NCBI GenBank assembly: GCA_009760855.2
Contig: WPIO01000014.1
Span: 4,876,001 to 4,940,000, forward strand
Source: Cristatella mucedo
Lineage: Eukaryota; Bryozoa; Phylactolaemata; Cristatellidae
DNA length: 64,000 bases
Direction: 5' to 3'
Shown here: in pieces, positions 26,780 to 38,248 of the stretch
How positions within the stretch are numbered: the stretch's first letter is position 1
Layout of the letters: each line of letters begins with the position of its first letter
Made by a program: the position numbers and the translations under genes
The notes under the pieces: generated by a model
The model's database searches: none
What the model was told of the DNA's origin: nothing
The model's input: only the letters and a program-made list of their open reading frames with translations

Positions 26780-26942
26780 ACGAGCCGTGATGGCACACTA
26801 GGTAAGGTGGTTGCTTTTCACGACCTCGGTCTCGAGGTCATGGCTTCGAATCCTGAGGTGGGCAATTCCTTATTGCCACTGCAAGTAGTGGTGATAGCCG
26901 TAAACAGTCCTCTTTTGCTGTGTAAAAGAGGCTGTTAAATAA
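26780..26942 (+). mobile_element. SINE B, well preserved
   Basis: The head is GCCGTGATGGCACACTAGG and TAAGGTGGTTGC (box A region), with GGCTTCGAATCC as box B. The linker holds TTGCCACTGCAAGTAGTGG, and the element ends AAAGAGGCTGTTAAATAAGC. This is the clearest head-to-tail copy in the window and can serve as the family reference. Confidence 0.88.
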
Positions 26943-28480
26943 GCGAGTATTTATTTGTTCCTTTAAAACACTAGAAAACTCTCGGAAGTCAAGAAAAAAG
27001 CTACACGACTAAGAAAAAGTGCGAACAAATTCTGCACTTACTCTGTGGCGTCAAAGCATCTTTGAACAACTCAATTTACTTTCATATTAAATAGTTCAGC
27101 TATGATTCTGCTCTGCTGCGTGCGACGTTGTGAGGTGACGCGAACACAATTCGATATTTGACTAATACTGGTCTAAGCACTCTTACGATAACATAACTTA
27201 GCGGTTTGAGATAAAGCATTAGCAACACTCATCAGTTGACAACCAGTGAGGCGAATGCAAAGATCCTAAACTTGTATTTGTTCGCTACTATTTGAAATCT
27301 ACGGAAGAGTTAGAGGCATTACTTAACATTAGCGCGGGGCCGTAAGATTTTCAATTCTTAGCATAATCTTCTTTCTCTGGGCCAGGAACGTATCCAAAGT
27401 ACTTGCTACAGGTAGGGGTAAAATATTGGCCTCAAAGGTCTGTGACATTGTCACGGTAATTTTAATGAAAGTTTCCACATTGCGAACCTGGTGAGACTTC
27501 TCATGAAAGTGTTTGCATTATCTTGCTTGAATGGATAAGCCATCACCCTTTTGAACTCAAGAGCACCATAAAAGCCTTGTACCATTCGTTAATATGTACC
27601 GTAATTAATGAAATCAATACATCGATATTCCTCGATACTTGTTTGATCTCGCTAGCAAAGAAGAATAGCTATTTGCTACAGATATATTTGCATTGCCGAC
27701 GTCCCCAACGAATAGGAAAGTTTGGGTATGAAATTAATTTCCCAGGAAGCCGTAGATGAAACAAACAACATATAAAGCTGTAACCCAGCTAATCAGCAAC
27801 GCACCTCGTCCACAAAATCCTACTTTAAACACAACTAAGCATGAGGACTCTGTGCCGTCTTAAGGTAATCATACCGCTTTTCTGAAGTTGTTAAGCTATT
27901 AGAAGCCATCTAAGTATTTGCACGTTAAATCGTCTCTCGGAATGAAAAACTATCAAGATTACCTTTTTCAGAGAGTGTGTTGACATGACTGTGACGCAGG
28001 AGATCAGAGTGTATTTCTTTGTTGCATTGTGTTTTGCGATGCAAAAGACCTGCTCCTTGCATCCGCGGGCAGCCCGCTAAGTTTATATGGCAGCGAAAAG
28101 TGCGGGGGGGGGGGGGTTAGAGGCGATGTGTTTATTTAAAAGCAGTTCTGGATATTCTAGGGTGAATTCTCTTTACTCTAAAGAAGACAGTTAGCATCAC
28201 AAAGCCAAGATAATATCTCGGGTGTCTGGGTCAGGTTTTGCTCTTGAGGGTTGTAACTTTTTCAAGATGGTGTCTTTTTAAAGACACTATAGGAAGTTCG
28301 CTACGAAGCGTTTTTAATTGCATGCACCAGTCAAAGCCAGCAACTTTATTTAACAATTGGTAGATTAAAATATACCTTTAAGTTGATGCTTCCCACCGTA
28401 GCCAATGCTTAAAATGTGTTACCGATGAAATCCTTTTCCCTCTGAAAATAGGTGTTCGTAGGCTACTCAAAAAAACCCTG
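26943..28480. other. No recognised gene
   Basis: AT-rich sequence with a poly(G) run near 28104-28117. No open frame carries a recognisable motif and no repeat family of the window is evident. Confidence 0.6.
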
Positions 28481-28828
28481 ATTGGAAAAACCCTGATTGG
28501 ATTAAAAAGCCCTGATTGGTCAAAATAACCTAAGTAATTTTCGTCCAGTCTCCCTCTTGCTAATCTTATTCAAGATGCTCGAACGAGTGATGACCTCACA
28601 GCTAAAAGATTGTTTAAATTCATCGGATATTTCTTGTAAGGTCCAATCGGAATTTGGATCTAACTAAGCCACCGGATTCGCTCTGTTGAGGGCTTAAAAT
28701 TACTTTCTAAGCAATGCTGATCAGGGTAGAGACTCTTTGCCAGCTCTCCTATATCTCTCACCAGCATCTGGCACCGCTGACCACCCAATTCTTTTGGAGC
28801 ACCTCTCGACGCAAAAAGATATCACTAA

Positions 28829-28932
28829 CCATTGAATCGTGCATCCTTTGCAAAAAATATAAAGTGCCTAGAAAGAGATTGAGTTATCTGAGGTCATTAA
28901 ATCAAATGTATTATTATCATTATTATTATTAT
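28829..28932 (+). mobile_element. Truncated LINE A copy with target duplication
   Basis: Starts AACCATTGAATCGTGCATCC and continues through AAAGTGCCTAGAAAGAGATTG to (TTA)n, i.e. the last ~100 bases of LINE A. It is flanked by ATATCACT on both sides (28820-28827 and 28931-28938), an 8-base target duplication, and it splits LINE B's RT frame. Removing it restores the spacing of LINE B motifs. Confidence 0.78.
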
Positions 28933-29031
28933 ATCACTGGCACTGTGCTATACTAGGCTAGGTTTTACTACAGTGAGAGATGTCATAGAGTTTATATATA
29001 TGGATGCCGTTCATCCGATTAGCCCTTAAAA

Positions 29032-29424
29032 GCAGGGATCGGCAAACTTTTCGAACTACTAGACCATTTCAAGAGGTAAGAATGCACATTAAGCCAGAAG
29101 AAACCGCGCCCACTCCGCCGGGCAGACTGAGTGGGCGTGGCCAGACTACCAAACGAACAGTCGCAGCACGGCCGCGAACGGCAATTATATGGGCACACAT
29201 TTATCATTCATCCCCGGTCTTTTGTTTTGTGCAAGCGCCTGACGTCAGTTCTAAAAATAAACACGGGCCACAGCTTGAGCTGCAACCGGCAATAATAAAA
29301 GGTAACAAACTGCGACAACTCAACTAGGCCGAACCCAAAGATAAATAACTTGGGGTGCTGTAGGCCGAACTGGAGCACAAGCTAGGCCGTATCTGGCCTA
29401 AAGGCCGGAGTTCGCCTACCTCGG
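29032..29424. mobile_element. hAT-like MITE inserted in LINE B
   Basis: The left end reads CAGGGATCGGCAAACTTTTC, a typical hAT non-autonomous terminus. The right end, read inward, is CGAGGTAGGCGAACTCCGGC, an imperfect inverted match. The flanks duplicate about eight bases (CTTAAAAG at the left, CTTAAAGT at the right), in the middle of LINE B's ALKYGV-coding sequence. There is no coding capacity inside. Boundaries may be off by a few bases. Confidence 0.7.
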
Positions 29425-29845
29425 CCTTAAAGTATGGGGTAACTCAGAATTCGGTCGTGGGCCTCCTCTTTTCACTATACTTTTATTCTCTCTGGCCAAC
29501 GTTGTCGCAAAAAGCATCTTTGGCTTTAATTTCTTTACCGACGACACTCACTTAGTCTTTAAGAGCGAGCTTATTGTCAGCCTACATGTGGAGGACCTCT
29601 GCCGCAAGATCGGTTCCTCTAGCATCGCCGTAGTGAGCGACGTCTGCGCCACTAACGTTCGGCGTGCTATTCCAAAACAACTTGCTATTGGATTAGCACA
29701 TTGCCTACACTGTCAAGTCGGGCTATTTCCAGATGCTGAGGGACATCGACACAATCGGGACTGCTTATGCAAGAGTACGAAGGCTTAACTAGTTCATGCG
29801 TTTATAACCTCCTGTCTTGATCACTGTAATCCCCGTCATTCAGGA

Positions 29846-31260
29846 CTCCAAGCTCCTGCTCCAAGCTCCAGTCTGCTGCAGCTGCTGCTGAAACGCTGTG
29901 CTGCTGCTGCTGTACGCTGGTTTTCGACAAATTCCCAAGATTTTCAGCTGTACGGCTCCTTTTTCCGTTAAAAAAATTCCATAACAATTACAATAATTAA
30001 TTGAAAATGTCACTTCACCGATGATTAGTTTATTTCACTCGTCTCTATAAGTTATCGAGCATCAATTTTTTATTTTACATTCCGTAGCTTTCACACAGTT
30101 CTCGCAGGTAATATAAGGTGTCCAGCGTCTGTCCTGATCCTCGAAATGCCTTGGACGAAATACGCCTCGTACGCTTCCCACATCTTAGCACGAGCTTCGA
30201 CACAGTAGCTTAATGTTCTCCTCTTGATAAAAGCGCACACGTACCAAGCACACAGCGTCTTGATCCTTACTCAGGAAAATACAGGAAAATAAATAAATAA
30301 ATAAACATATATTATAAATAAATAAAAATGAACTCAGAAAAATACTGATACATATGTATGCACTTGGGCACCTTGGAACTAAAATGAACTTGTTAGCTTA
30401 AGGCTACTGTATTTTTACAGCTACTTATATTATTGGGAGTATTAATAAGGAGTGGATTAATAATGTTCATATGCTAAATCCGTTGAATAGGTGATCTATA
30501 TATACCATGCATCGAGAACTTGGTTTAGGGATCAACAATAAAAGTAGACATTTCAAATACTTTAAAGTTGCTATGATAAATTTTTTGAGTTTGCTGATAA
30601 TGTGATTCAGTATTGCGATTACGTCTCAACCTACATTGAATACGAAATGGTACTTTTTTTTATTTAAGCCCTCTTTTGTTCACAGCTGTAAAGAAAATTA
30701 GTAAACAATTCAAACTGATTGTTAGCTGCTGAGAAATAGCAGCACTCTCCACCCTAGAATGAAAGTAAAACAACTTTCTGACAGTGTTTTCCTGGAAGAC
30801 GCAGAGGCAACAGTATGCGTTGAATTCATGCAACGCATCTGTGGCCTGCTGTACCGAGTACTTTTCTGTCAGCGAATAAGACTGAGGCAGCTAAGCCGCC
30901 ACTGTACGGCTCAAATAAACGTAGCGTGTGCTGGCAGTATAAGCAGGGGTTGAATGACCAGATGGCAAGTGGGGAGAATTACCAGCTACCTGTCGGGCTT
31001 GGGCTTTGATAGCCCAGCGTCCCTGCTCTGCGATCTGCGTCTCGGTACGGTTTTCAGGTCCAGCTGTAACTGCTATTGGCTACTTAATCGTACATGCCCT
31101 GCTAGAAAGCACCAAGTTCTGCGGGGGAGCAGGGGAGCAGCCATTTGACCGCCGGCGCCGCCCGCGACTAGGTGCCGGCACAAGCTAAGGTTCATTCGCT
31201 CAGGTGCAGCCGGGCCATCGAAAAAGGCGGAGCCAGCACATGGTCACTATGGATGGGCTT
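29846..31260. other. No recognised gene
   Basis: A CTG/CAG-rich stretch lies at 29866-29925. The rest is AT-rich sequence with an AAATAAAT cluster near 30290-30325. From about 31000 the sequence becomes GC-richer toward the first b561 gene. No exon is supported. Confidence 0.6.
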
Positions 31261-31263
31261 GGT

Positions 31264-31312
31264 TAAGGTGAAGGCTGAATAGGTGCCGGTTTGTTTGCCG
31301 ACGTGTACGGCT
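31264..31312 (+). promoter_or_regulatory. Upstream block shared by both b561 genes (copy 1)
   Basis: AAGGTGAAGG (31265-31274) and TGCCGACGTGT (about 31297-31307), followed by ACGGCT. The same two motifs occur in the same order upstream of the second b561 gene, and the second motif lies about 65 bases before the ATG in both. The core GACGT resembles a CREB/bZIP half-site. Conservation between the duplicates suggests a promoter or 5' UTR role. Confidence 0.5.
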
Positions 31313-31361
31313 GGTCTCGTTTAAGACTCACGAATTGGCGTCCGACCAGTAAAGTGACAAA

Positions 31362-32467
31362 ATGCTTTGGGCGCACGGAGTAGCGGTGGTGTTTACTCTG
31401 TTCGTGGCTTATCATGCCCAGCCTGGGTCCAGTAAGTATCCTTTGGCTGTCTCGGTTCTATTCGGCTGGTTTGCTGGGAGGCGAAGCGGAGGGTTGCACT
31501 TAACTTTTTGCTGGCGGTGCAACCGCAGAAACAGATGGGTGGATCTCTAGGTGGGTGGGTATAGGTGAGTAGATCTTGTCTCTTTACATGCATTCGCATT
31601 GCCTGAGGTGAGTCTGTTACCCGCGCCCTGCCTACTAGGACGGATGTGTGGGTACTACGGAGGCACGCCGGGTACTTGGCTTCGCTTTTTTCTACCCTTG
31701 CGTTGTTCTGATCAGTCTAGTTATGGGTTCCTAATGTTTCTTTGACGGTTTTAGGCCTCTTTTCTTGGCACCCAACACTGATGACAGCAGGCGTGAGTAC
31801 GGATAATCTCATCTGCGTGCGCCATCTTGCAGTGGCCGAATTCTGTTCTGCCCTGTGCTGTTGCTTCGTTTCCTTTCCCCAATTCGCGTACACTCTGGAG
31901 AACGTACAGCCGCCGGTTACAGTTTTGCATAGCTATTAGTAGCGCCTCCGCACGTTGTAGTTGGCGTTTTTCATGACCGAGGCGATTTTGATGTTCTCGC
32001 CTGACCACCCCTTGCTTTCCAAGAGCAACCTCCAGACGAGAATTCGCCTGCACTGGCTATTTCAAGTCGCCATGCTTGTTTGCATTCTGATCGGATTCGT
32101 TGCTATCTATGCAGTAAAGACACAGTACGACGAGGGTCATTTCACCTCGTGGCACGGCCTGATCGGTGCGGTTACCGTCGTTTCTATAACAATGCAGGTT
32201 CCTGCAGGGGTTTTTCTATTGTATCCCGATACTATAAAAAAGTTCGTACCCCATAATAAGGCCAAGTTGTACCACGCTACCTATGGCTTGTTTAATTACT
32301 TGCTCGTGCTGATTTCACTTACTCTTGGTATGTGTTCGAAATTTTTTACTGAAGTGGTGACCGGACCACTATGGTACGCTTGTGTTTCTGCTGTGGACAT
32401 ATTGGCATTAGTTATCATGAACCAAATATTGAGGTCTCAGCTTTTTTCTAGAAGACGGTTTAAGTGA
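31362..32467 (+). CDS. CYB561D2: Cytochrome b561 domain protein, tandem copy 1 (3 exons)
   Basis: Exons 31362-31431, 31755-31792 and 31961-32467; phases 1 and 0 join to 204 codons plus stop. The family consists of multi-helix membrane proteins that carry electrons across endomembranes between two b-type hemes, with ascorbate-type donors. The four heme histidines are visible at H29 (SWHP), H67 (RLHWLF), H101 (SWHG) and H141 (LYHATYG), with spacings 38/34/40 as in CYB561D2. About six hydrophobic segments are present; the first is encoded by exon 1. It is about 18 residues shorter at the N-terminus than the human protein (222). Donors GTAAGT and GTGAGT and the TAG acceptors are standard. A near-identical gene plan lies 7 kb downstream. 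Assignment to D2 rather than D1 rests on similarity and on the neighbouring NPRL2. Confidence 0.88.
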
Positions 32468-32599
32468 TATGCGATGCGTAATAACCAGGAGAAATCTGAA
32501 AATCGGTCGAAACCGCACCACTGGACGAAGCTAGCTCGTAAGTCTTTTTTATTTAGCCGGCACGTGACTGTGACATTTCTTGTGCTTCTTATTGCGCTC

Positions 32600-32605
32600 A
32601 ATAAA
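32600..32605 (+). terminator. Candidate polyadenylation signal of b561 copy 1
   Basis: AATAAA about 135 bases after the stop codon at 32465-32467, the first canonical signal downstream. Confidence 0.6.
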
Positions 32606-32609
32606 AGGT

Positions 32610-35600
32610 GCAGTTTGACATTCTCTAAGCGGCAGGTACGCGATACCACACAGAACACCGAAGCGGGCCCAAAGACGTTTATTCACGCGGACGCCGCAGG
32701 GGGCCAGTACGCGACTGCCCGCCCGGCGTCCTCGACCTCAATCCCCGGGCCTTTGCCGTCCGCTACTTATATGCCACTGTCCTAAATCGCAACAGCCCAT
32801 AATCTAACGACAGTGCCATAATCTCAAAATAACCGCAAAAGGTATTTGACTTTGTGGCCTTGAATTTATAAGTGGTTATTGGAGCACCTTGAAGTTTGGC
32901 AAACGCCAGTGTAGTCGCTAGAATTTACCGATGAGCACCCAAACCTTGACTTAAAATAGATGCCATGGCACGGATCTCCGTTAAAGTCACGATAGTTGCC
33001 CAGCAAAATGTTAATAGGCAGGCATTATTTTGCATCAACCTACTAACTTGTGTAAGCCTTGTCGTTATGGTAGAGCTTGCACGGAAGTTCCACTTGTTCT
33101 GCCCTTTGGTTCATCCGTATGTGAGACATGTGTCGGTTAATTCATGAATTAGACAAAAATTTGATTGTATCATATTCTTACTTAGTGACTGGCATAAGTT
33201 CAGCATTTTTAAATACTTACAGCGGATACAAATCTCTGACTAGACTAAAATCGATAAAAAAAAGCTTAACTGCGTGACGGTGACGTGCAGATTATGCCAA
33301 GATTATCTTTCGATTTCGAGCTTAGTGTGCCAGCTAGCGAAAAACAGTGAGAAGGGTTAATGGCGAAGGCATGATCGCTCTCGTTCCTCACAAGCCATCA
33401 CAAGGCGTGAAATTAATCAACGAGTCACCAGGATTTGGTAGGTGAGATTTAGATCGCTCGATGCCGCCGACACACAGGAGCATGACAGGCATTTGGATTG
33501 TGTGCCCGCTAGGCTGCATGACAAGAAACAGATCATGCATGGAGATGCTAAAAGAAATAGCTACAAGTGCTCAGATGCATTCTTTGGAATGCTAGTAGTG
33601 TGGTCAAATTGGAGGCCCAAAATTATATCTAGTAGTACGTACGGCAATGAAGACTGGCAACTCTGTAGCAAGCACCTGAAAATGGATGGCTGCGACAGGA
33701 GCTTGCCTCGAGTTCATACACACGCGGATTCGGTTAAATCAGTTTCCGCCAGGCCACTTGCAACGTTTAGCTGCAAGCTATGTCTGCCTTGGTGGCTTAG
33801 CTAGTTAAAACATAGCTCGCTGTTCTGTAATCCGGTTGCACATAGCGCTTTAATATCTCAGAGGAATGTGAGGCGCTTGGACGGCAAGGCGCATGGATGA
33901 AAGAAAGAGTTGAGTCGTCATCGGGGGGTTGAGCCCACGAGTTCCAAAACCAGAGGCTGGAGTTATGTAAACTTTTCCAATTTCGACCGAGTAAGAGCGT
34001 TATGAGTACTGCATGGCAGCTGTGGCAGCCAGAGAGGGAGCTGCTGCTCTAGCTCGGTTCGCCGAAAGGGAGGCTGGGCTGAAATGAGAATTCATAGTGA
34101 GTTAGGAAAAGTAGGTTCCGCTTATTTTCCTGTGATGTTTGGATACTTCCTGCCATATGCAAGGCATTTCACCAGAATTTAGAGATTCGTCATCCGATGC
34201 AGCCGGCCCACCTGCCCAAGTTGCCTTCGGTGGCTGACTTTGGTGGCTTCCAGCAGCGTTCTTGGTAGCGCTCGTATATATTGACACTATTTCCGTTTCT
34301 ATGAATTACTCCTAGAATCATTGCTAATGATTGAGCCATAGCCCGGGCAGTCAGAATGTAGATCAACTTGGCCACAGCTTAACCTTGGTGGATCAAGGGT
34401 TTAGGGAAGAGGCTAGGAGGCGGGAAACCCTCCTCGGCGGGGCCGGACCAGGCTGCTAGAGCCAAACCAACAGTCGCCCTTTGACCCATTTGCCGAGAGC
34501 ACTTCCTTTAGCACTCCCCCCCCCAAGGAAGCCAGCTAGCTTCTCCAGGCTGGCTAACCGGCTTTCTGGGAGGAGCTAACGTACTTAGCGATGCTAACGG
34601 ACTTGGTGCGACAAAATGAGGAACATCAAATAATTAGATGACCTAAAGATCCTTTCCGGGGCGGATTTCCAAGTGTAGGCATGACTTGTGTCTCACTCCT
34701 GACGGTCGAGGTTTAGCCTCCTGGGCAAAACCTGGCTGTGCGCTTTCGCTGGATCGAGGTGACCGTAAGCAGCTGGCGGCGAGACTTGGTGGAAGAAAAC
34801 GCCTTTGCAGCGCCGATGGCCTCAAAGAAAGTAGCCGTTTACCGTCAGTTCGAGCGGAGTCTTACATAGGTTGCCGCTTGGTGGAAAGCACTCTCCGACA
34901 GCTTACGATAGCCGCGCGTGGCAGCTGGACGTCGGGTCAATTGGCAAACAGCGACTCCAGCACTCAGTACTGGTATCCTTGCGTTGGTTCCACTCGCAGA
35001 CGGCGATAACGACGAGCTCGATCGTTCTTCTCAGCCAGGGCAGCCTGTGCATTGAGCTGGCTGGATCTCGAGAGTGGCTCATAAGCTCAAAACGCAGCTC
35101 CGAAGGAGCTCGGCCAACTCGGCTGGTGCATCCGCCTATGCCATCCCTAAAGTCAGACTCAAAAGGCCAACACTTCCGTTAGCCCACGGGGGGGGGTTCA
35201 TCACAGAAAGAAATGTAAGAAACATCATTACTTTCTGAGAATGGTCTTTGGATTAAGTAGAACGAAGTAGCAGCGGAAAAACTTCTGGAAAGGGATTGTC
35301 CGATTCGGCTGCAACAAAACATGCGCCTCCAAGCATCTTGAAGGAATTTCGGATGCGAGTAACGGTCTGGACTCTGCCGAGGAGCGCCGTCTATCGGCAG
35401 TGGTCTCTCAGCAGAAACTGAGACTGCTGATGTGCTGCACTCACGCGAGGAGATTCGCGCTGCTGGTGCTGCTGCGGTCGAGCGAAACACGCCTGAACTA
35501 GTTGAGTCGTGGCGGCTCTCATACGTGCATCGCGAACAGAAGTTTTCAGGGTATCCACCGGTCAACTAGGAGGCATCGCAGCTCCGTAAGCAACAAGGGC

Positions 35601-35790
35601 GACCACTAGTGGAATTTATTCCACCAAGTGAACATTTAGGCGGCCAGACATAGGCACTGGCTGCACAGCGTGACAGCATTTTCTTGGGCCACTCCTAAAA
35701 CCAAGCTATTTTCGTTTAGTCCTTAGAGAACCGTTGTGCCGGTCAGATCCTTAGCTATCCATTCATTTTTAATTCGCTCGTATCTTTTGT
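32610..35790. other. No recognised gene between the b561 copies
   Basis: Several open frames of 60-130 codons occur on both strands, mainly in the GC-richer part (34400-35560). None shows a known domain, a splice pattern or similarity to the neighbours. Short poly(G)/poly(C) runs lie at about 34517-34525 and 35189-35198. Confidence 0.55.
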
Positions 35791-35792
35791 TC

Positions 35793-35932
35793 GTAACGCG
35801 CCCTAAGAGAGCCTAATCTTTAATCGGGCGCTTTACTGACGCGTGTATGTCGCAGGGCTCGAGCTCACAACCTCAGCGAGACCTTGGTTGGGGCGGGCGC
35901 CTTAACCGCTCGACCAAACCAGCTTGGCATTG
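35793..35932 (-). mobile_element. SINE A
   Basis: Minus-strand copy: tail complement GCGCCCTAAGAGAGCCTAATC near 35798, box B complement GGGCTCGAGCTC near 35856, and box A region complement GCGCCTTAACCGCTCGACC near 35898. A clear but diverged copy with no obvious target duplication. Confidence 0.83.
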
Positions 35933-36479
35933 CGGCTTTTGGAATTTGCTTAAACTGCCGAGTTCGCCGCGAGCTTTACGCCAACCGTAGCATGTCATGG
36001 TGAAGGTCAAGCGTCAAGTGGATGGCATTACAAGGTGAAGCGCAACTACTAGGATTCTATTGGGTGAGATTCCCTAAAAAGTCGGCACATGATGCTAAAG
36101 CACGCGTGCTGCGCTAGAGCGAGTTTTACGTTTCTTGCAAGTGAGAAAAGCAAGAACTACAATACTGAAAGTAGGAGGCAGTCCAGGATTGCTCGGAAGA
36201 ACGGTAATTTTGCATGCTAATCCAACGAGCACTCTCACAGAAAATCTAGTCGTAGTGGCACTTCGCTGCCACAGCGAGATCAGAAAGGGATTTAACGATT
36301 AGAGTAAAGGCAGAAATTCGTTGGCTACAAAGGGAACACTGTAACGTCAAGCAGTATCGTGAATTCGGTTGATAAAATCCATTATTAGCTACATACCCAA
36401 GTGCGAGCGTTCTTCGAGACCTTTCGTGCCTGCAGCGGTAACGATTTTGGACTTCAAAATTGAAGTTGAAAAATAAAGT

Positions 36480-36628
36480 TCGGCTGATTGAACAGCCCAA
36501 TCTATATAGCTGCAGACAAGCCTTAGGTACTATCACCCTCACTAGCAGGAGATCCTCTGTTGCGTACTGCAGGACTCGAACTCACGACCTGTGTCGAGAC
36601 GACCGAGCACCTTACCTCTAGGCCCATA
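36480..36628 (-). mobile_element. SINE B, diverged
   Basis: CGGCTGATTGAACAGCCC is the complement of the SINE B end. It is followed by a diverged linker and GGACTCGAACTCACGACC (box B complement) near 36571, then the box A half to about 36628. Confidence 0.75.
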
Positions 36629-36748
36629 CCCGGGGACCAGCCGCATCCGGAAAATCTAGCCCATAATTAGTGACAGCCGGCTGACTGCTGGTCGCGAAGG
36701 AATGTACTGGTGGTCTTGTCATCCTTCGGACGGAAAATAAATATATAT

Positions 36749-36838
36749 ATATATAAATATACCTGCATACGCTGCACTATATATTAATATATATATATAT
36801 TCATATATAGTGCAGCGTATGCAGGTATATTTATATAT
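36749..36838. repeat. Perfect 36-bp inverted repeat (hairpin)
   Basis: Bases 36749-36784 are the exact reverse complement of 36803-36838, separated by an 18-base AT loop. The stem is AT-rich outside with a mixed core, TACCTGCATACGCTGCACTA. A perfect stem of this length with a unique core is not explained by simple AT repeats. It could be a small foldback element or a cruciform-forming site. Confidence 0.9.
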
Positions 36839-37302
36839 AGATGTATTTACAATTTATGCATGTACAGGTATATGCATGTGTGCGTGTGCGCCCGTGCTTG
36901 TGTATAGATGAAATTCATACTGATAAGAAAAACAACGCATTGATGTGAAATCATGTGGTATTAAGAGAAGAAGCTGCATTTAATCGATGTATGATTTAAT
37001 CGATATGTTATGAGTTTGGTAACTTACTTCGCGATGCGAGATGCTGTTAGCGCTCCTTCTCAGCGATACTGTCAATTGCTTTTATGCTTGCACGCCTTTT
37101 TTTGTATTTACTCAGTTTGATTCGAAAGTCGGAAGAGATTTTTTCTAATCCGAATGCATCGCACGGAAGCACGTGTCTGTCGCTTCGTGCGTCATCCCGC
37201 TTTTTCTATTCACTTTTCGGCAATGGAAAGAACGTCGGGCTTGCCTCCCGCAAGCAAGGCTGCGAACAATAGCATTGCTATTGTATTTAATTTTCTGACG
37301 TT

Positions 37303-38172
37303 CAACAATAAATATATTGCATTTATTTAATTCCAAAATACAATATATTGCCATGTCTAATTCCAAAATACGATATATTGTAATATTCTATGCCACCAAT
37401 GCAATATATTGCACATCGTATGTTGCAATGTTTTTCTCTGTACTTGCAGCAATAACCTTCATATTCCCGTTCGTTCTCTTTGTTATCATTGGCTGTCTCT
37501 GAGACTTTTTCCTTCACTATCAATGCGACCAGAGCCAAATTCCACAGAGACTTGTTTTTATTCAGAAAAAGCAGCGTCTCCCAGGTTCTGGGTTTCAAAC
37601 TACGCTGGTAAGGGCAAAACACTCGCTTCACCATGGAGAAAAGTCTCTCCACCTCATTTGATGTTGGAAGGAAGAAGCGTGTGTTGATGTACTTGCTGCA
37701 AGCTTTCTTCTCTTCAGCATGTTGTCGCTTGAGTGCTCGCTCAGAAAAAGACAATTGAGCATCAGCATCTGCAGCGTTTTCCGCTTCCGGAGATACAAGC
37801 AGCAACAACTGTTCAACAGCACGTTTTTCATGAATTGTCAGAGTGTTCTCCTTGTTTGTTTGTATCTTGACGATGACCGTTTCCAAATCTTGGCTGCGGA
37901 TGATATCTGCATCGTTGCCAACATAGTGGTGGAAGGCAAACTCTGGGTATGAGTTAATGATCGATTGGAATAAAAGTCCGATTCTTTCATGGACATATCG
38001 CGTCGTTGCAGCTATACTATATAACTACATATATTGATACTGTCAAGCAATCCAGTACATTTTATTGATACTGTCAAGCAATCCAGTGCAATATATTGGT
38101 ATATTCACCCAAATAAGTATAATGCATTGTAGCCAATATATTGCAGTATATTTTATCTACAACGTATTGTTG
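37303..38172 (-). mobile_element. hAT-type element remnant with AATATATTG repeats
   Basis: A transposase C-terminal frame (next entry) is bordered on both sides by repeated CAATATATTG-like motifs: near 37310-37420 on one side and 38088-38155 on the other. CAACAATA at about 37303 is matched by TATTGTTG at about 38165 in inverted orientation. A 31-base tandem duplication containing GATACTGTCAAGCAATCCAG lies at about 38035-38090. Element ends and target duplication are not certain. Confidence 0.55.
37323..38040 (-). pseudogene. hAT transposase C-terminal (dimerisation) region
   Basis: The minus-strand frame is open from about 38040 to 37323. It contains YVHERIGLLFQSI, then SYPEFAFHHYVGNDADII, then the hallmark block FLPTSNEVERLFSMVKRV, followed by SLKPRTWETLLFLNKNKSLW. 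The block matches the conserved hAT C-terminal dimerisation region. The BED finger, the catalytic DDE core and the N-terminal two thirds are absent. About 235 residues remain without a stop, which is long for a neutral relic, so a domesticated fragment is possible but unproven. Confidence 0.72.
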
Positions 38173-38248
38173 TGCGGCCTTCCGGGCCGCTAGTACGAAA
38201 AGGCAGGGGCCCAAACATAGAGATACTACTGTAGCGTCGAGAGATTGT

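Larger units (their letters stand above)
28485..29845 (+). mobile_element. LINE B, decayed RT region with two later insertions
   Basis: Plus-strand fragments of a non-LTR RT can be followed in order. An NLSNFRPVSLL-like block lies at about 28525-28560. The first-aspartate region around 28690-28810 has ILLEHLS-like sequence. An ITGTVL...YSERC...SVYINGC-like block lies at about 28934-29030. KYGVTQNSVVG lies at about 29432-29462, then FNFFTDD at about 29520-29550, and LVHAFITSCLDHCNP at about 29790-29830. Many stops are present. Two elements interrupt it: a LINE A end (28829-28932) and a hAT-like MITE (29032-29424). Confidence 0.75.

Noticed and set aside
26780-26860. Possible tRNA genes at box A/box B sites of the SINE copies
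   Set aside because: The heads do not fold as complete cloverleaves, recur in many diverged copies and are always joined to the same SINE linker and tail.
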